This document shows, piece by piece, positions 42,751-54,190 of a stretch of DNA of 64,000 bases. Source of the DNA: Choristoneura fumiferana (Eukaryota; Arthropoda; Insecta; Lepidoptera; Tortricidae); the NCBI RefSeq assembly GCF_025370935.1, contig NC_133493.1, positions 8,489,094-8,553,093 on the forward strand. The letters run 5' to 3'. The position numbers were made by a program, and so were the translations under genes. Each line of letters opens with the position of its first letter. The first letter of the stretch is position 1. Under the pieces are notes generated by a model. It made no database searches. It was not told the DNA's origin and saw nothing but the letters and a program-made list of their open reading frames with translations.

Positions 42751-45700
42751 CAACATCGCTTGTGACCTATGCGGGAGAGAGATACGACTTCATCCTGGAA
42801 GCAGATAATGAGATAGACAACTATTGGATACGGTTCCGGGGACTCATGGATTGTGACGAAAGGTAAATAATGTTTTTTTTATTTCCATCACTAGCCCGAA
42901 GTCCACTGTTGAATAAAGACTTCACTAGAACGCCGCAATGAACAGCAACTTGCCACAACTCTCGCATTGTTATTAGTCCACCTAGTGGGCAGTGAACCAA
43001 GATTTTTTTATTTTTTTATTTCATGGGAACCGACGTATCAACGTGATTATTAAATAATAAAGGCAGCTACATACAAGTTCAACCTATAAAACCTTTCAAA
43101 GTTAAGGGCGATTACCTTTAATAAGATTTTCGAGTGTAATGTATCGTGAAAGTTGTAACCAATTTATATTTTGATCAAAACTTTATTCCGAACATACTTT
43201 ATATTGAATCTGAGCCTGTTATTAATGGTTTCCGAGTTTTCATTGATCTTCAATTTTTACAATTTATTCGTAGACTAAAAACAAAACACCTGAAACAAGA
43301 AAATTAATAGTTTTCACTGAAGTTGCTGGAAGTGAATGACAAAAGTATTTTTTTTATAAAATTTTAAAACTTATAAATTTAAAACCTGCCTAAGTGCAAG
43401 TTTTAAATTTGTAGAATATCTATGAATTAATTAATGAATTCTTGAAATAGTTATTATCAAAAGTACTTATTATTGCCGTCACTACGTATTCTTACGAGCA
43501 TTTAATGGTTATTCCTGTAGGTACAGTCAGAGTCATAAATAAGTGATCATTTCAGCCATATGAAACTGTGTACCGACTGAAAGCAACAAAGTACAAAAGT
43601 GATCACTTATTTATGACGGTGACTGTCAACACGTATCCTGATAAAAAAAAATATGTTTATTATTGATGGCCAGGTTCACAAAGGCTAAGCAAGTAGCGGT
43701 GCTGCATTACGAAGGGGCAATGGAGTCGGAGCCTGCGGGAGACCCGACCTGGGAAGAGCTGCATAACGAGGGATTGGTAAGCATTTTGCCATTATCATTG
43801 AATTTGACTGCCACCATTGCCTTTGTCTTCGACATTACCTTTAACTTCGACATTGCAAATTTTAGTCGGTTTAAGTTTATAAATTATTGCGTCTACATAG
43901 TCTACTTCTAGGTATGTATATAAAATTAATTAACTTTCACTTTTTAAAAAATCGTTTAACTCTTGTAGTACTTGTATAATATAATAAACTAGCGTTTACC
44001 CGCGGCTTCGCACGCGTAAATCATTAGATACAGCGGTTGAATTGAAATTCGGGGATTTTATTAAATTCTCGCGGCAATTCCCTAAAATTACATCGTGGTT
44101 TTCATTGACGTTAAATTAAAACACCCATGCCAAATTTCATGACTCTAAACACAGCGGTTGTCATTTCAAGATTTTATCCGTATCCCGTGGGAATATCGGG
44201 ATAAAAATTAGCCTTTGTGTTATTACAGATGTCCAACTATCTACATACCAAATTTCATGACTCTAAGCCCAGCGGTTGTTGTTTGGAGATTTTATCCCTA
44301 TCCCATGGGAATATCGGTATAAAAAGTATCCTATGTTTCAATCCAGGTTATAAACTAACTTTTTGCCAAATTTCATCTAAATCCGTCCAGCCGTTTCAGC
44401 GTGAAGGAGTAACAAACATACTCACTCACTCACAAACTTTCACATTTATAATATTAAGTAGGATAATATAGGCACTTGACGCGGTTTTCGGATTTTTTGA
44501 TGTAAGGTGACCCGAGGCTATTGTAGCTGGGGGGATAATGTATCTGAACCGTCTGATGGCGTCCTTACGACGCCATGTTCGGCATGTTCACGTGTGTTGT
44601 GTGAAGACGTTCTGGCGAACACAACGCAAAATGGCCGAGAAGAACACGGCGTCGTAAGGACGCCATCAGACGGCTCAGATACAATATCCCCCCAGCTACA
44701 ATAGCCTCGGGTCATATACTTTTCGTATAATATGACTACAACGAAACCCAAAATTCAACCGCCCAAATCTTGAAAAGCCTAGAGCTATCTCGATATAAAT
44801 TACGGACGTCGTTGCGGAAGGCATGGGGGGGACGGGGGGACGGCTGCGAGCGCTTATGTCACGAGCGATAAAGACAACAATATCCCAAACGAATACCTAA
44901 CGCGGCCGCGCGGCCGGCAGGGAAACTTCTTTTAAGGGTTTGTTTTACCACCCATTGATTAATTTTATTTGACGGATAAATGTGATGCCGTCTACATCTA
45001 TTCGAACAAAACAATCAGAAACGGCATCACATTACCTATTTTATCTAACAGATAAATTTAATCAATGGATGGTGAATTTGAAACAGTGCGTAAGTCGTCT
45101 TTGGTTAAAAACGTCGTTGCTATATTTTTCCCACAGGCGCAATAATTTTCCTGGACGAACCGAAAACCTTTCTATTTATGGCTCTTGTTCGTGACTATCC
45201 TGCACTGGATAGCAAAGCCAGGCTTAGCTTTATCGCCTCTAACTAGTAGTGTTAAGTCCACAACTTATTCAGCGTAAGCCGTTATTTCATTGCTCCGTTT
45301 CTGCGTTCATGAAAACATGAAAGTGCAGCATCTGAATCGGTTTAGAAGTATTGTGGATAAAACGGATTTCAAAAGAGATTAAATAAATAAAAAAATATCA
45401 TGGGGCAGAAAAATATCTTGTATTATGGATAGGTACTAGGCAACGGATAAATAGGTAGAGTCATTCACGATGACGCGTGCCGTGGTTCTTATTATTACAA
45501 TGTCTAATGGCTAATTTTGACAAAATCACACGACTCCGTGGATGGCAGTAGGTATACTTATAAAGATAAATATATAATTAAATGTCCAAGACCCGATAGC
45601 AAACATTCGTATTATTCATACCAATAACTGCCCCGGTTGGGGACCGAACCCGGGACCTTACTCGAAGTCAGGTTCTCTAACCACTTGGTCATCTGGTCGT

Positions 45701-48700
45701 CAAAAATTATTTCATTCCATTACATTACGTGAAGAAAGACGAATATTTTTTGGTACGCATATACCTATGTAGTTTGAATGGCAATGTATGTACAGTCGAA
45801 CAAATTTAATTATGACCCAAGTGCTACTAATGTCATGTTGACATCTCATACTTCTGTCAAGGAAAGCATCGTGAAATTGATTATTAAAAGGTTCTACCCT
45901 AGGTCATGCATGATTCAATTTGTTCGATTGTACAGTTAACAAAAACATTCAAGTAGGATAAATTACTTTCTGACAAAATTACACATTGTGACATTGTTTC
46001 CCATTAAACGATATTTTCAAAGAGCTAGTCTAAGCACCAGCTTCAATAATAAACCTAAGCTGATAACCAGCCATCGAAAAACATCAAAATGGCGACTTTA
46101 CGACCGCCGGGGGTGCCGTCAAGTTCGATACGACTTATCGAGCCGCAATGTACTAAAGCTCGCTGTTAGTAAAATGCCTCTTGGTTCGTCACTAGCCAAA
46201 AGCTTGGCCGCACCCTTATAATGAGAATTGTTAGAGAGTCGCATAATTTTAAAAAGTCATTCGCAATGAACTAAAAGAATTTCTTTGCTCACCCGTGACC
46301 TCATGACAGCTAAGTTTATGCAAATATGTCTAACATCTGGTAGCATGGTGTTCGGTTGTGTTGCTCTGAAGAAGAGCTCTGGTTGAGTTCGAAACGCGTC
46401 AGTTTATTGTGGTGGTAGTGATAGATGGGTTTGTGTGATTTGTGTGTGTTCTGACAGTGTGGAGGTGGAGGAACTGCATTAACACATATTTTGCATAAAC
46501 TTAGCTATCATAAGGTCGCGGGTGAGCAAAGAAATTCATTGATATAGACCTCCGCAAAGTAACGCCTGATTCAATAAATTAGTCATTCGGAATGTTTGTT
46601 AGTCAGAATTCTTTTCCCACCAACACCGTAATTTTTTCAGAGAATTTTAAATAACCAGTCTGTGAAACTCTATCAGGTTAGGTATGTTTTATAGCTATTC
46701 TGAACGATTACGGATACAAAATTCAGATCTACTGTCAAGAAGACATTAATATCAAAGGCGTATTATAAAGTTAATGATTATATCATGGACAGGGATATTT
46801 GGAAATAATTCCGATCCGCATTAGCGATCCCTTCAAGTAGCGAACCTACTGTGTTAAAAATAAAGTTGTGTTTAAATACTTGTGATGTATACATATCATT
46901 TAATAATATTGTAAATCTGTTTTAAAAAAATATATATACCTCGTTGAGTTTCTTGCCGGATTCTTCTCAGCAGAAGTTTTTCCGAACCGGTGGTAGATTT
47001 TTTTAGGCTATAGCCTAAATTGAATAAAGATATTTTGACTTTGACTTTGATTAATTGATTCAAAAGGATTCAAAGAAAAAATAGTTCTGACAAACAATAC
47101 ATTAAATGAAAAACATTAAATATGCCCATACCCCTGTTAGCGATGAGATACCTACAGCCTCTTTGAAGTCGCACAGAAAGAGACTGAATACACCTAAACA
47201 TTTAATGGAAGTTGTCACAAAATTCATAAGACTTAAACAAAAAGCTCCCATAGATCTGTGCAATATTATATTTTATGTGCTGAAAACTGTAGAGCAGATT
47301 TGCAAAAAAAAAACATATTTTGTAGTTAATTATTATGTACATGTACGTTCATTATAGTATTGTAGCAACAAGCAATCAAGCACGCAAGCAAGCGTGTAGT
47401 CATACCCTCCTAAATCCTGTAATTTTTCAACAAACTTAGCGTTTAAGATCTCGACGTGGTTGACCTGCTTTGTTATTTTGGATTTGATTTCAAAATTCTT
47501 AGCATTTCATTGAATAAAGGAACAATTTGTACTTTATAAAGTACATTCGGCCGTTATTTTTAGTTTTAATTAGTCCTTTATAAAGTACACGAGTACTTAG
47601 GAGGATACATGGAAACAAGTGGGTGCAATTCGTCATGCGCAAGATGAACTAACCAAACACGCATAGGACAGATTACAAAGGTGAAGTTTGAGTTTGTAAA
47701 ACAGTTTGAAGTTTCCTGCTTATTTAAATCAAGGTAAAATGAAAGCTCTGGTTAATAAAGTCACTTTTTACCCAAAGTACTAAATTAAAAAGAAATATAT
47801 CAGAAAATTCCAAGTAACTTTTCAGCATTTATTGCAAAAACCTTTGTTTTATTCGTTCTTAGACGCATAAGTTCGTTTTTATTAAGCTGTCTGCGTTTAT
47901 AAATTACTTTTGTTGGAACTTATTAATATGCTTATTCCACTAGACCTTCAGAACAGCTGAGTTTGATAAATAGTTTTATAGCTAGAGCTCCTTTTATGTG
48001 TGACGTAGAGTGAATATTTTCGTAAAACGATTTGGAGAGTGAAACAGCGTGAGTATATCTTCGAATACAGCCCGCAGTTAAAGGGCAATCTAATAACTAA
48101 AAGGTTAAATATTTTTATCGTAAAAAAGGTTAAATTGTAGGTACTTAAAAGACTTAATTTATTGTTTATCCGTTGCCAGTACCCATAACACAAGCTCTGC
48201 TTTGGGACTACGTCAATTGGTGTCAAGTGTCCCATGATATTTATTTATTTGCGAAGGTCCATATCAATTAACTATATTATAACATAACAATTACTTTGCT
48301 CACCCACGACTTTACGATAGCTACGTATATGCAACAAATGTGTGTTCTTGCAGCTCTTTCACCTCCACACTGTAAAAACACAGACAAATCACACAAATCC
48401 AACTGTCACCACTACACTACAAATGACGCGTTTCGAACTCAGCTAGAGTTCATCCTCAGAGCAACACAACCATATACCATGCAACCAAATGTTAGTCTAA
48501 CACATTTGTTGTATAGATGTAACTGTAGAAGGTCGTAGATGAGCAAAGTAATTATTTATAGGTCATAGACTTGAAATAAACAGGTTGTATGTATGTTAAA
48601 TAAAAACTTGTAATTATCTTATGCCCAATACACGGCCAAATTAATCATGCTCTTACTACCCCAATCCGTACAACCCAGCCTCAACCGCCGTGCATATATC

Positions 48701-50881
48701 TCACCGTAACATCACGGCTTGGCTGCCAGCCAAGTAGATAATCCGTATCGCGAGATTAAATAATAACGTGTTATGTCTTGCACGTGGAAATTTTGATGGG
48801 ATATTGGGCATGGAATATGGAGCAATGTTTGAACAATAGAGGCTATATCGCCAAAGCAATCAGAATCATAATCTCTTTCACCACTGCTTCCCGTTATATG
48901 TTATAATAACAAGGGACCGTGACAAAATACATAATAGGTGCAAAAAAAATTGACTAAACTCATAAAGTTAAAGTTTGAGGTAAAAATTGCTCCTAATGAC
49001 CTTCTGTATAGAATCGGAAAAGGTTTTTTACATTAGTGAAGAAATTGTCGTTAAATTTAAAATTTGACCATTGAATTTGAAGATCAAGGTATAATACACC
49101 TGAAAATCTCGGATTAATTTTTAAGTGATTTCATCTTTCCGTGTGACTGTATTTTCTTTCGTAACCATAGCCCTTCTAGGTTTTAACCATGGGTTCACAG
49201 TGCATGTATTCCGCCCGATCAGCCTTTGAAGCCTTTGTCCAACAGTGGACGTCCTATGGCTCATATGACAATGGTGATGGAACATAACCCCAATTGTGTA
49301 GGTAATAGGACTAGGAAAACAGTTGCCACAACCGCGTAATTATGTTACAAAGCCTTTATCTGAAATTAAATGGAGTCCATGCGAGTTGTTAAAGTTGAAC
49401 AGTCTAGCTGTGAGTGGATCTGTGTAATCAGAGGTAAAGTGTGCTAATTGCAGCGGTGTAGCACTTACCTGTAATGTTACATTTTAGAATTTAGCTGCTC
49501 ATTTTGGTGTTAAGCCAGCATTTGCTGAGACCGGCACCCATTGTCAAGGTGTAGACCTATTTTTTACCTAATTATAATATGCGTATTTTGTATCCACTTG
49601 TTACTATGGCAATAAAAAGTTTTATTATTATTATTATTATTTGTTAAACTTTCTTCAACTCGTGTGCTTTAAATCCGCGAATTATAATTTCGCAAACAAA
49701 ATCTTTTATTTTTAGTGCTGAACCATTTTTTTTTGTCTACGGTACTAGGTAGGAACAAGATCTGCGTAGAGGACTAAGAAGAAGACAGGGGACGGCCCCT
49801 GGTCCAACAGTCAATTATTAAATAATATTTTTTCTCTTCTTCCCCAGCAATTGAATGCTCTGAACAAAGGAGAAGAAGATGAAGAAACGATCAGCGTGGC
49901 AGACATGAGGAGTCTTGCTGGATACGACGACAGCTTGAAGGAGGTGGCGGACTATCAGTTCTATGTGGCTTATGACTTCTACGCGAAGAATAACTCACAC
50001 TTTCACAAGTCGCCTTATTATGGATATTACCAAGGTAAGCAATAAGGCATTTACCCATAGTTTCACCAGATTATATTTATCGAAGAAAACTTACATCCTA
50101 TATTTACTTGTTTTTTTTATTTTTATTTACAGTTCCACACAGCCTCAATCGCCTGTATACACCTCAACTGAACCACATCAGCATGAAGATGCCTTCAAGC
50201 CCTCTCCTCATCTCTCGCCCATCACCAGAAAACTTCTGCAACATGTCAAGCATCGATGATGAATGTAAGGCAGGCTACTGTGAGTGCCCGCACGTTCTAT
50301 CCGTCAGGAAAAATGCTGTAGTAGAAATCATCATCCTGGACGAAGGAGTTACTTTCGACGCCAATCATCCTTTTCACTTACACGGCCACAGTTTCAGAGT
50401 TATCGGAATGAGACGGCTAGCTAATGAAACAACTATCGAAGAAGTCAAAGCTTTTGATGAAGCTGGTCTTTTAAAGAGAAACCTCAAAAATGCTCCTATA
50501 AAAGATACTGTAACAGTGCCAGATGGAGGCTACACGGTACTAAGATTCAAGGCAGATAACCCCGGGTATTGGTTGTTCCACTGTCATATAGAGTTCCACG
50601 TGGAAATAGGTATGGCGCTAGTTTTCAAAGTTGGCGAGCATAAAGATATGCCACCGGTTCCAAGATATTTCCCCACTTGTGGGAACTACATGCCAGATAA
50701 TATGGTTGAGCACGAAACAACGCAGAAACCTGAAGGTGATGGACACTTTTCAATATCGCAGTGGTGGCCAATAATGATGTATAACGGTACAATGCCATCA
50801 TCAGCTGTTAGTTTCGTAAGTAGTTTGACACTCGTCTTAGCGAGTACAGGTTTTTTAATTCTAAAGTTCAATATGACGTAA
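42751..50881 (+). CDS. Multicopper oxidase (laccase-like), C-terminal four exons
   Basis: Exons 42751-42862, 43674-43776, 49848-50034 and 50133-50881 (stop TAA) are joined by GT-AG introns with matching phases. They give about 382 aa. The first carries SLVTYAGERYDFILEAD and NYWIRFRGLMDCDER, the second cupredoxin domain. The last carries the copper sites HPFHLHGHSF and YWLFHCHIEFHVEIGM, holding the type-1 Cys-His pair, type-3 histidines and axial Met. Paired cysteines (NFCNMSS, KAGYCECPH) are typical of insect laccases. A hydrophobic C-terminal tail (about 22 residues from VSFVSSLTLVLASTGFLIL) suggests a membrane or GPI anchor. Family members oxidise phenols or metal ions, for example in cuticle tanning. 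Full insect laccases exceed 600 aa. N-terminal exons with HWHG-type motifs were not found upstream, so the gene is partial here. MCO subtype is not assigned. Confidence 0.92.
42893..43012 (-). mobile_element. RTE LINE tail in copper oxidase intron
   Basis: CGAAGTCCACTGTTGAATAA, GCAACTTGCCACAACTCTCG and GTCCACCTAGTGGGCAG are the inverse of the RTE tail type at 15945-16155. Confidence 0.65.
43520..43627. mobile_element. GTACAGTC-type foldback, AAGTGATCA type
   Basis: GTACAGTCAGAGTCATAAAT and ATTTATGACGGTGACTGT pair, as do AAGTGATCA and TGATCACTT. It lies 47 bases before the acceptor of the second copper oxidase exon. Confidence 0.8.
43989..44463 (-). mobile_element. Helitron-like element with internal duplication
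   Basis: Read on the minus strand, it begins TCCTACTTAATATTATAAAT and ends CTAG, with A and T flanks as in Helitrons. It has a GC-rich end (CGTTTACCCGCGGCTTCGC as written). Inside, TTTCATGACTCTAA, CAGCGGTTGT, GATTTTATCC and GGGAATATCGG occur twice, about 110 bases apart. It lies in the intron between copper oxidase exons two and three. Confidence 0.75.
44518..44714. mobile_element. Foldback MITE with TGACCCGAGGCTATTG ends
   Basis: TGACCCGAGGCTATTGTAGC and GCTACAATAGCCTCGGGTCA are exact inverse complements. GATGGCGTCCTTACGACGCC and GGCGTCGTAAGGACGCCATC are as well. Arms of about 60 bp flank a 77-base loop. The open frames on both strands are mirror images caused by the palindrome. Confidence 0.88.
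44933..45092. mobile_element. Foldback MITE, family 1, copy 2
   Basis: It shares ACCACCCATTGATTAATTTT, GGATAAATGTGATGCCGT and AACGGCATCACATT with the element at 3564-3710. Its ends are more diverged. Confidence 0.7.
45451..45556 (+). repeat. Dispersed repeat R-D, copy 2
   Basis: TAGAGTCATTCACGATGACG, GTGCCGTGGTTCTTATTATT and TTTTGACAAAATCACACGAC match 34198-34303. It is followed at once by a minus-strand SINE. Confidence 0.7.
45552..45703 (-). mobile_element. tRNA-derived SINE with A and B boxes
   Basis: Read on the minus strand: ACCAGATGACCAAGTGGTTA (A box), then CCGGGTTCGGTCCCCAACC (B box GGTTCGGTCC). The body with GGTATGAATAATACGAATGT follows. It is a fuller relative of the SINE at 10136-10352. 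Confidence 0.8.
45790..45933. mobile_element. GTACAGTC-type foldback, GAACAAATT type
   Basis: GTACAGTCGAACAAATTTAA pairs with TTCAATTTGTTCGATTGTAC. The inside is only weakly complementary. Confidence 0.7.
46279..46535 (+). mobile_element. MITE, family 3, copy 1
   Basis: ATTTCTTTGCTCACCCGTGA and GCGGGTGAGCAAAGAAAT form the ends. GCTAAGTTTATGCA and TGCATAAACTTAGC extend them. The interior includes GAGTTCGAAACGCGTCA. A second copy in opposite orientation is at 48289-48553. Confidence 0.85.
46734..47052 (+). mobile_element. LINE/SINE 3' region, copy 2
   Basis: Near-duplicate of 42308-42632, ending AATTGAATAAAGATATTTTG then ACTTTGACTTTGATT. It lies in the same copper oxidase gene, in the long third intron visible here. 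Confidence 0.7.
47053..48288. other. Intron stretch of the copper oxidase gene
   Basis: No exon is supported. A SINE tail (TTGCCAGTACCCATAACACA and GGTGTCAAGTGTCCC) occurs at about 48165-48245. An 83-codon frame at 47106-47357 has no recognised motif. Confidence 0.4.
48289..48553 (-). mobile_element. MITE, family 3, copy 2
   Basis: The ends AATTACTTTGCTCACCCACG and GTAGATGAGCAAAGTAATT pair. The interior, read on the minus strand, has GAGTTCGAAACGCGTCA and CACACAAATC-like sequence, as in copy 1. Confidence 0.85.
48554..49847. other. Intron stretch of the copper oxidase gene
   Basis: An RTE tail fragment (TTTGTCCAACAGTGGACGTC) lies near 49227 and an ATT microsatellite near 49622. No exon is supported until 49848. 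Confidence 0.4.
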
Positions 50882-52340
50882 GTACTAGCAGAAATTACGA
50901 GGTTGTATTATTGTGCAATTTTAAACTGTAAACGTATTAGATATTTGAAAGTCTTGCAGAAAAGACTTGTAATCCGAATTTGTACTTATTAACTCTATCT
51001 TAAAACTTGAACTATTAAAGCCCGTAGCTTTGTTTTTCCTGTGTTTTGGACAGTACTTACAAATATTTATTGTTTATTACTTACAGTTACTTTATGAAAC
51101 GGTTAATATGTACTCGTTTCACTACGGATATTGTATATCTGTGATTAAATATCTAACTTGCCAAAAAAACAGAGTATAATGCTCTGATCTTTATCAGCTG
51201 TATTAAGATTGTTTCGCTGGTGATATGTGATATTACTAAGTTTAATATTAGGTTAGTTTTAAATAAGTATTTTGTGTTATTGTTAGTTTCATGATGAAAA
51301 AAGTAAACAGAGATTAAGCAGTGTATAGTTTTATTTTAAGAATTTCCAATACCCTTAGGTATTTCAAATTTGTTTTCTACTACCGTTTGTTCTCTATATT
51401 TGTTCGTATATGTGGGTAATTTAATACTGCTATTTAGAATAAAGGATAAAATTATTAAAATGCCCCGTTTCGTAATTAATGCCACACCCACGATGGTATG
51501 TTGTTGAAATTTTTTAATCGTTTTGTTCGTTTTTGTCACGAGTAGACTGTCTACGTAATTTTAGCATTATAATCGTCGTGATAAAGTTCAGGTTTTTATT
51601 TATAATAATTTAAAATCGCAAAAGTTTAAGTGATATTGCTCTATTTGTTGTAGACGCAAATTTAGTAAATTAAAAATTATAACTAACTTTAGTTATAAGT
51701 CTGCTTTGATTTGAACAACAGAGAAATAAAATAACGTGTACCCAAACCGTCATCTACGTAGTTGAATACAAATACTGTCCAAAAATAAGTCAACGCTTTC
51801 TGTCCTCAGAAAATTATTAAGTCTCCCGTTTCATTCAATGTCAAATTCAGATACCTTACGAATTACAAACATCATTAATATTCGCACAAGAGACAATAAT
51901 AGAAAACAATTTCATGAAATCCCTTTCATTATAAGAGCTAAATAAAAGTGGAATCTCCATATTTCATAAAAGGAAATATATATCTCGAAAAAAATAACTT
52001 TTGATAATTTATAACTTTACTAGCTATTGCCTGTGACTTCGTCTGTAGAGAGTTCGTTTATCACCATCCTTCGAGAATAATGCAATTTACTGGGATAAAC
52101 TTCATATGTGTTATACTAAGCCAAATTTCAGCAAATGATTTTTAACAATTACCATAACAATACATTGCCTTTTTTATTATAAATACCTGCCACAGACGTA
52201 GTAATCACTATTTAATCAAAACACATACACAAACAATAAAAATTAAGAAGAAAAGTTACCATAGTAATCAAATAGGCCGTTTTTACAAGACTGAGTAAAC
52301 TGACTTACAAACATCCAAACTTTCATTTTTGTCATATTAA
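50882..52340. other. Downstream of the copper oxidase; no gene seen
   Basis: ATTAAA at 51014-51019 is a possible weak poly(A) signal for the copper oxidase. A degraded Helitron-like end (CTAGCTATTGCCTGTGACTT) lies near 52020. No exon is supported. Confidence 0.35.
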
Positions 52341-52687
52341 GGTCACAGCTCATTACAACAGCCACCCGGCACACGACCAGCACCGCCTCGCTTCGAGCGG
52401 TTAGTATTCTTCATTATGGATTTGTATGGGTATGGGCTCACTACATCAACTTCGCAGCGTCACCGGATTGCCTCACTCGCGAGGTTGCCACGCGCGGACT
52501 TCGAGTGGACCACTCGGTGACAGCCCGCTGCTCGCCGCCATAGTGACTACTAGGAAATTCAGGGACCACGCGAGGTCCATTCGTTGGCAACGCGGCGTCC
52601 ACCCGTGGACACATGTCGACAACGAGTGGATGCCGATAGTCGAGGCGGTGCTAGTCGGGTGCCGGGTGGCTCTAATGAGCTGTGACC
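52341..52687. mobile_element. GC-rich foldback MITE, 347 bp
   Basis: GGTCACAGCTCATTACAACA pairs with AATGAGCTGTGACC at the right. GCCACCCGGCACACGACCAG and CGAGGCGGTGCTAGTCGGGT follow as the inner arms. GC content is much higher than in the surroundings. Open frames exist on both strands but reflect the inverted symmetry and composition. Confidence 0.8.
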
Positions 52688-53036
52688 TTTCCTTTAGTCG
52701 GATCACACAAAACTTAAAAATGTCTTAGACACGCGTACAAGATTTTGTGTGGAGACGTTAAAACAGAAAGACTCTCCATGAGGATGTTATGCCTGGGGAT
52801 CAAAGTCCGAAGGACGAGCGTCGGAAGAGTATTTATGCGTCCGAGTTGAGAAACTTCGATCGCGCTATGTTGGAGTTTCTATATCTGCTCACTAGATGGC
52901 GGTAAGAGTCGGTACAGTTTGAACAACTGAAAACCTGAAAGTATTTTATTCAGAATCGAGAGTAGAATCGACATATACACATTCTATATTATTTAAAGTG
53001 GATTGTGTGTGTGTTTATAAATCTGTTATTTACTAC
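52688..53036. other. Intergenic stretch; no gene seen
   Basis: No exon is supported. A CTAGATGGCGG motif near 52893 resembles short MITE ends but has no partner nearby. Confidence 0.35.
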
Positions 53037-53166
53037 AGGGCTACTACGAAACTCGAATCTCAAAGTTCGTATCGTACCGTCCCTCTCGCTCTCGTATTAA
53101 AGAGTATAAGTGTCAGAGGGACCCCACGACACGAACTTCGAGTTTCGAGTTTCGTAGTAGCCCTGC
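53037..53166. mobile_element. Palindromic MITE, family 2, uninterrupted copy
   Basis: CAGGGCTACTACGAAACTCG pairs with CGAGTTTCGTAGTAGCCCTG. Inner CGTACCGTCCCTCTCGCTCT pairs with GTGTCAGAGGGACCCCACGA only in part. The centre is TATTAAAGAGTATAAG. Confidence 0.87.
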
Positions 53167-53980
53167 TGTTACGAATGCAGCATTCGTCAATAAATATTTT
53201 ACCGAGGTTGCATACTATATTTAGATAATTTAATACCGGCCGTTTTTCTCTTAGTTTCATTTTCTACTAAAAACGGCGCCGTGCAACCGATAAACAAGTA
53301 CAAATTTATACTAGTGGTAGAAATGAATGTTTATTCACAGAACATAATTGGTACAAAGGATGTTATAAAAAATACATTACAGATTAGAGTTAGAAATTAA
53401 GTACCTCCACACTAAGACAAATTACACAGATAAAGTGACACAAATGCTACCAGTTGATAGGAAATTATTTTAATATGAAAGTCTTTAAAAATAAATGGAA
53501 TAAGCCAAATTAAAATAAAAAAAGTGGAGTTGTCTGAGGATTTCAGTGTAATATTAAATAAATAAATAACACCTTGCATAATGACAGTTTTCTATCAAAC
53601 TGACATGTGTTAAACAAACGCTCAACGACTGTCTAACCTATGTCTTAAAACCGTTATTGTTTTCATTTACCAGAAACGGCCGTTTGGGTGCTGATAGCAC
53701 ATAGCACTTCCTCTAAGATTTTCTCCCGATATTTTCTAATATGCTATTTATTATCTGTGAATAGACTTTTCTATTGAGACCGTAACTTTGGCGGTTACGG
53801 CAAAAATGGGGCTCGTCGATCATTCTACAAAAAAAAGGTAAGTGTGTTTGTATATGAACAGGGGTTCTCTAAATGCGATACCGTGTTCTGAAATTTCTAC
53901 CCTCATATATAATTTTAGCATAAAACGTAGGGGATTAATTTGATTGATTGTATGTCAACTTGTCAAGTGAGTTGAAGATT

Positions 53981-54190
53981 CGATTTGTAGCATTCGAACA
54001 TGGCGGATTTAGAAGATATCTAATTTTGGTATTTCTGCTTCTTTGGCTAGTTGGAGTATAATTTTGATAGTGTTTTATGCGGCGATTAACCTTAAAAGTG
54101 AACAGTGATCACAAAATTCTATATTGCTCTCGTGTCTGTCATTTTGAATGCGGAAGTTGTCTCCGCGTGGTTTCTGGAATTTTGCTATCA
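53981..54190 (+). repeat. Dispersed repeat R-C, copy 2
   Basis: Inverse of 19991-20206, with CGATTTGTAGCATTCGAACA, TGTTTTATGCGGCGATTAAC and GAACAGTGATCACAAAATTC. Confidence 0.75.

Noticed and set aside
44507..44751. Two near-identical 65-77 codon frames on opposite strands
   Set aside because: They are mirror images of the foldback at 44518-44714.
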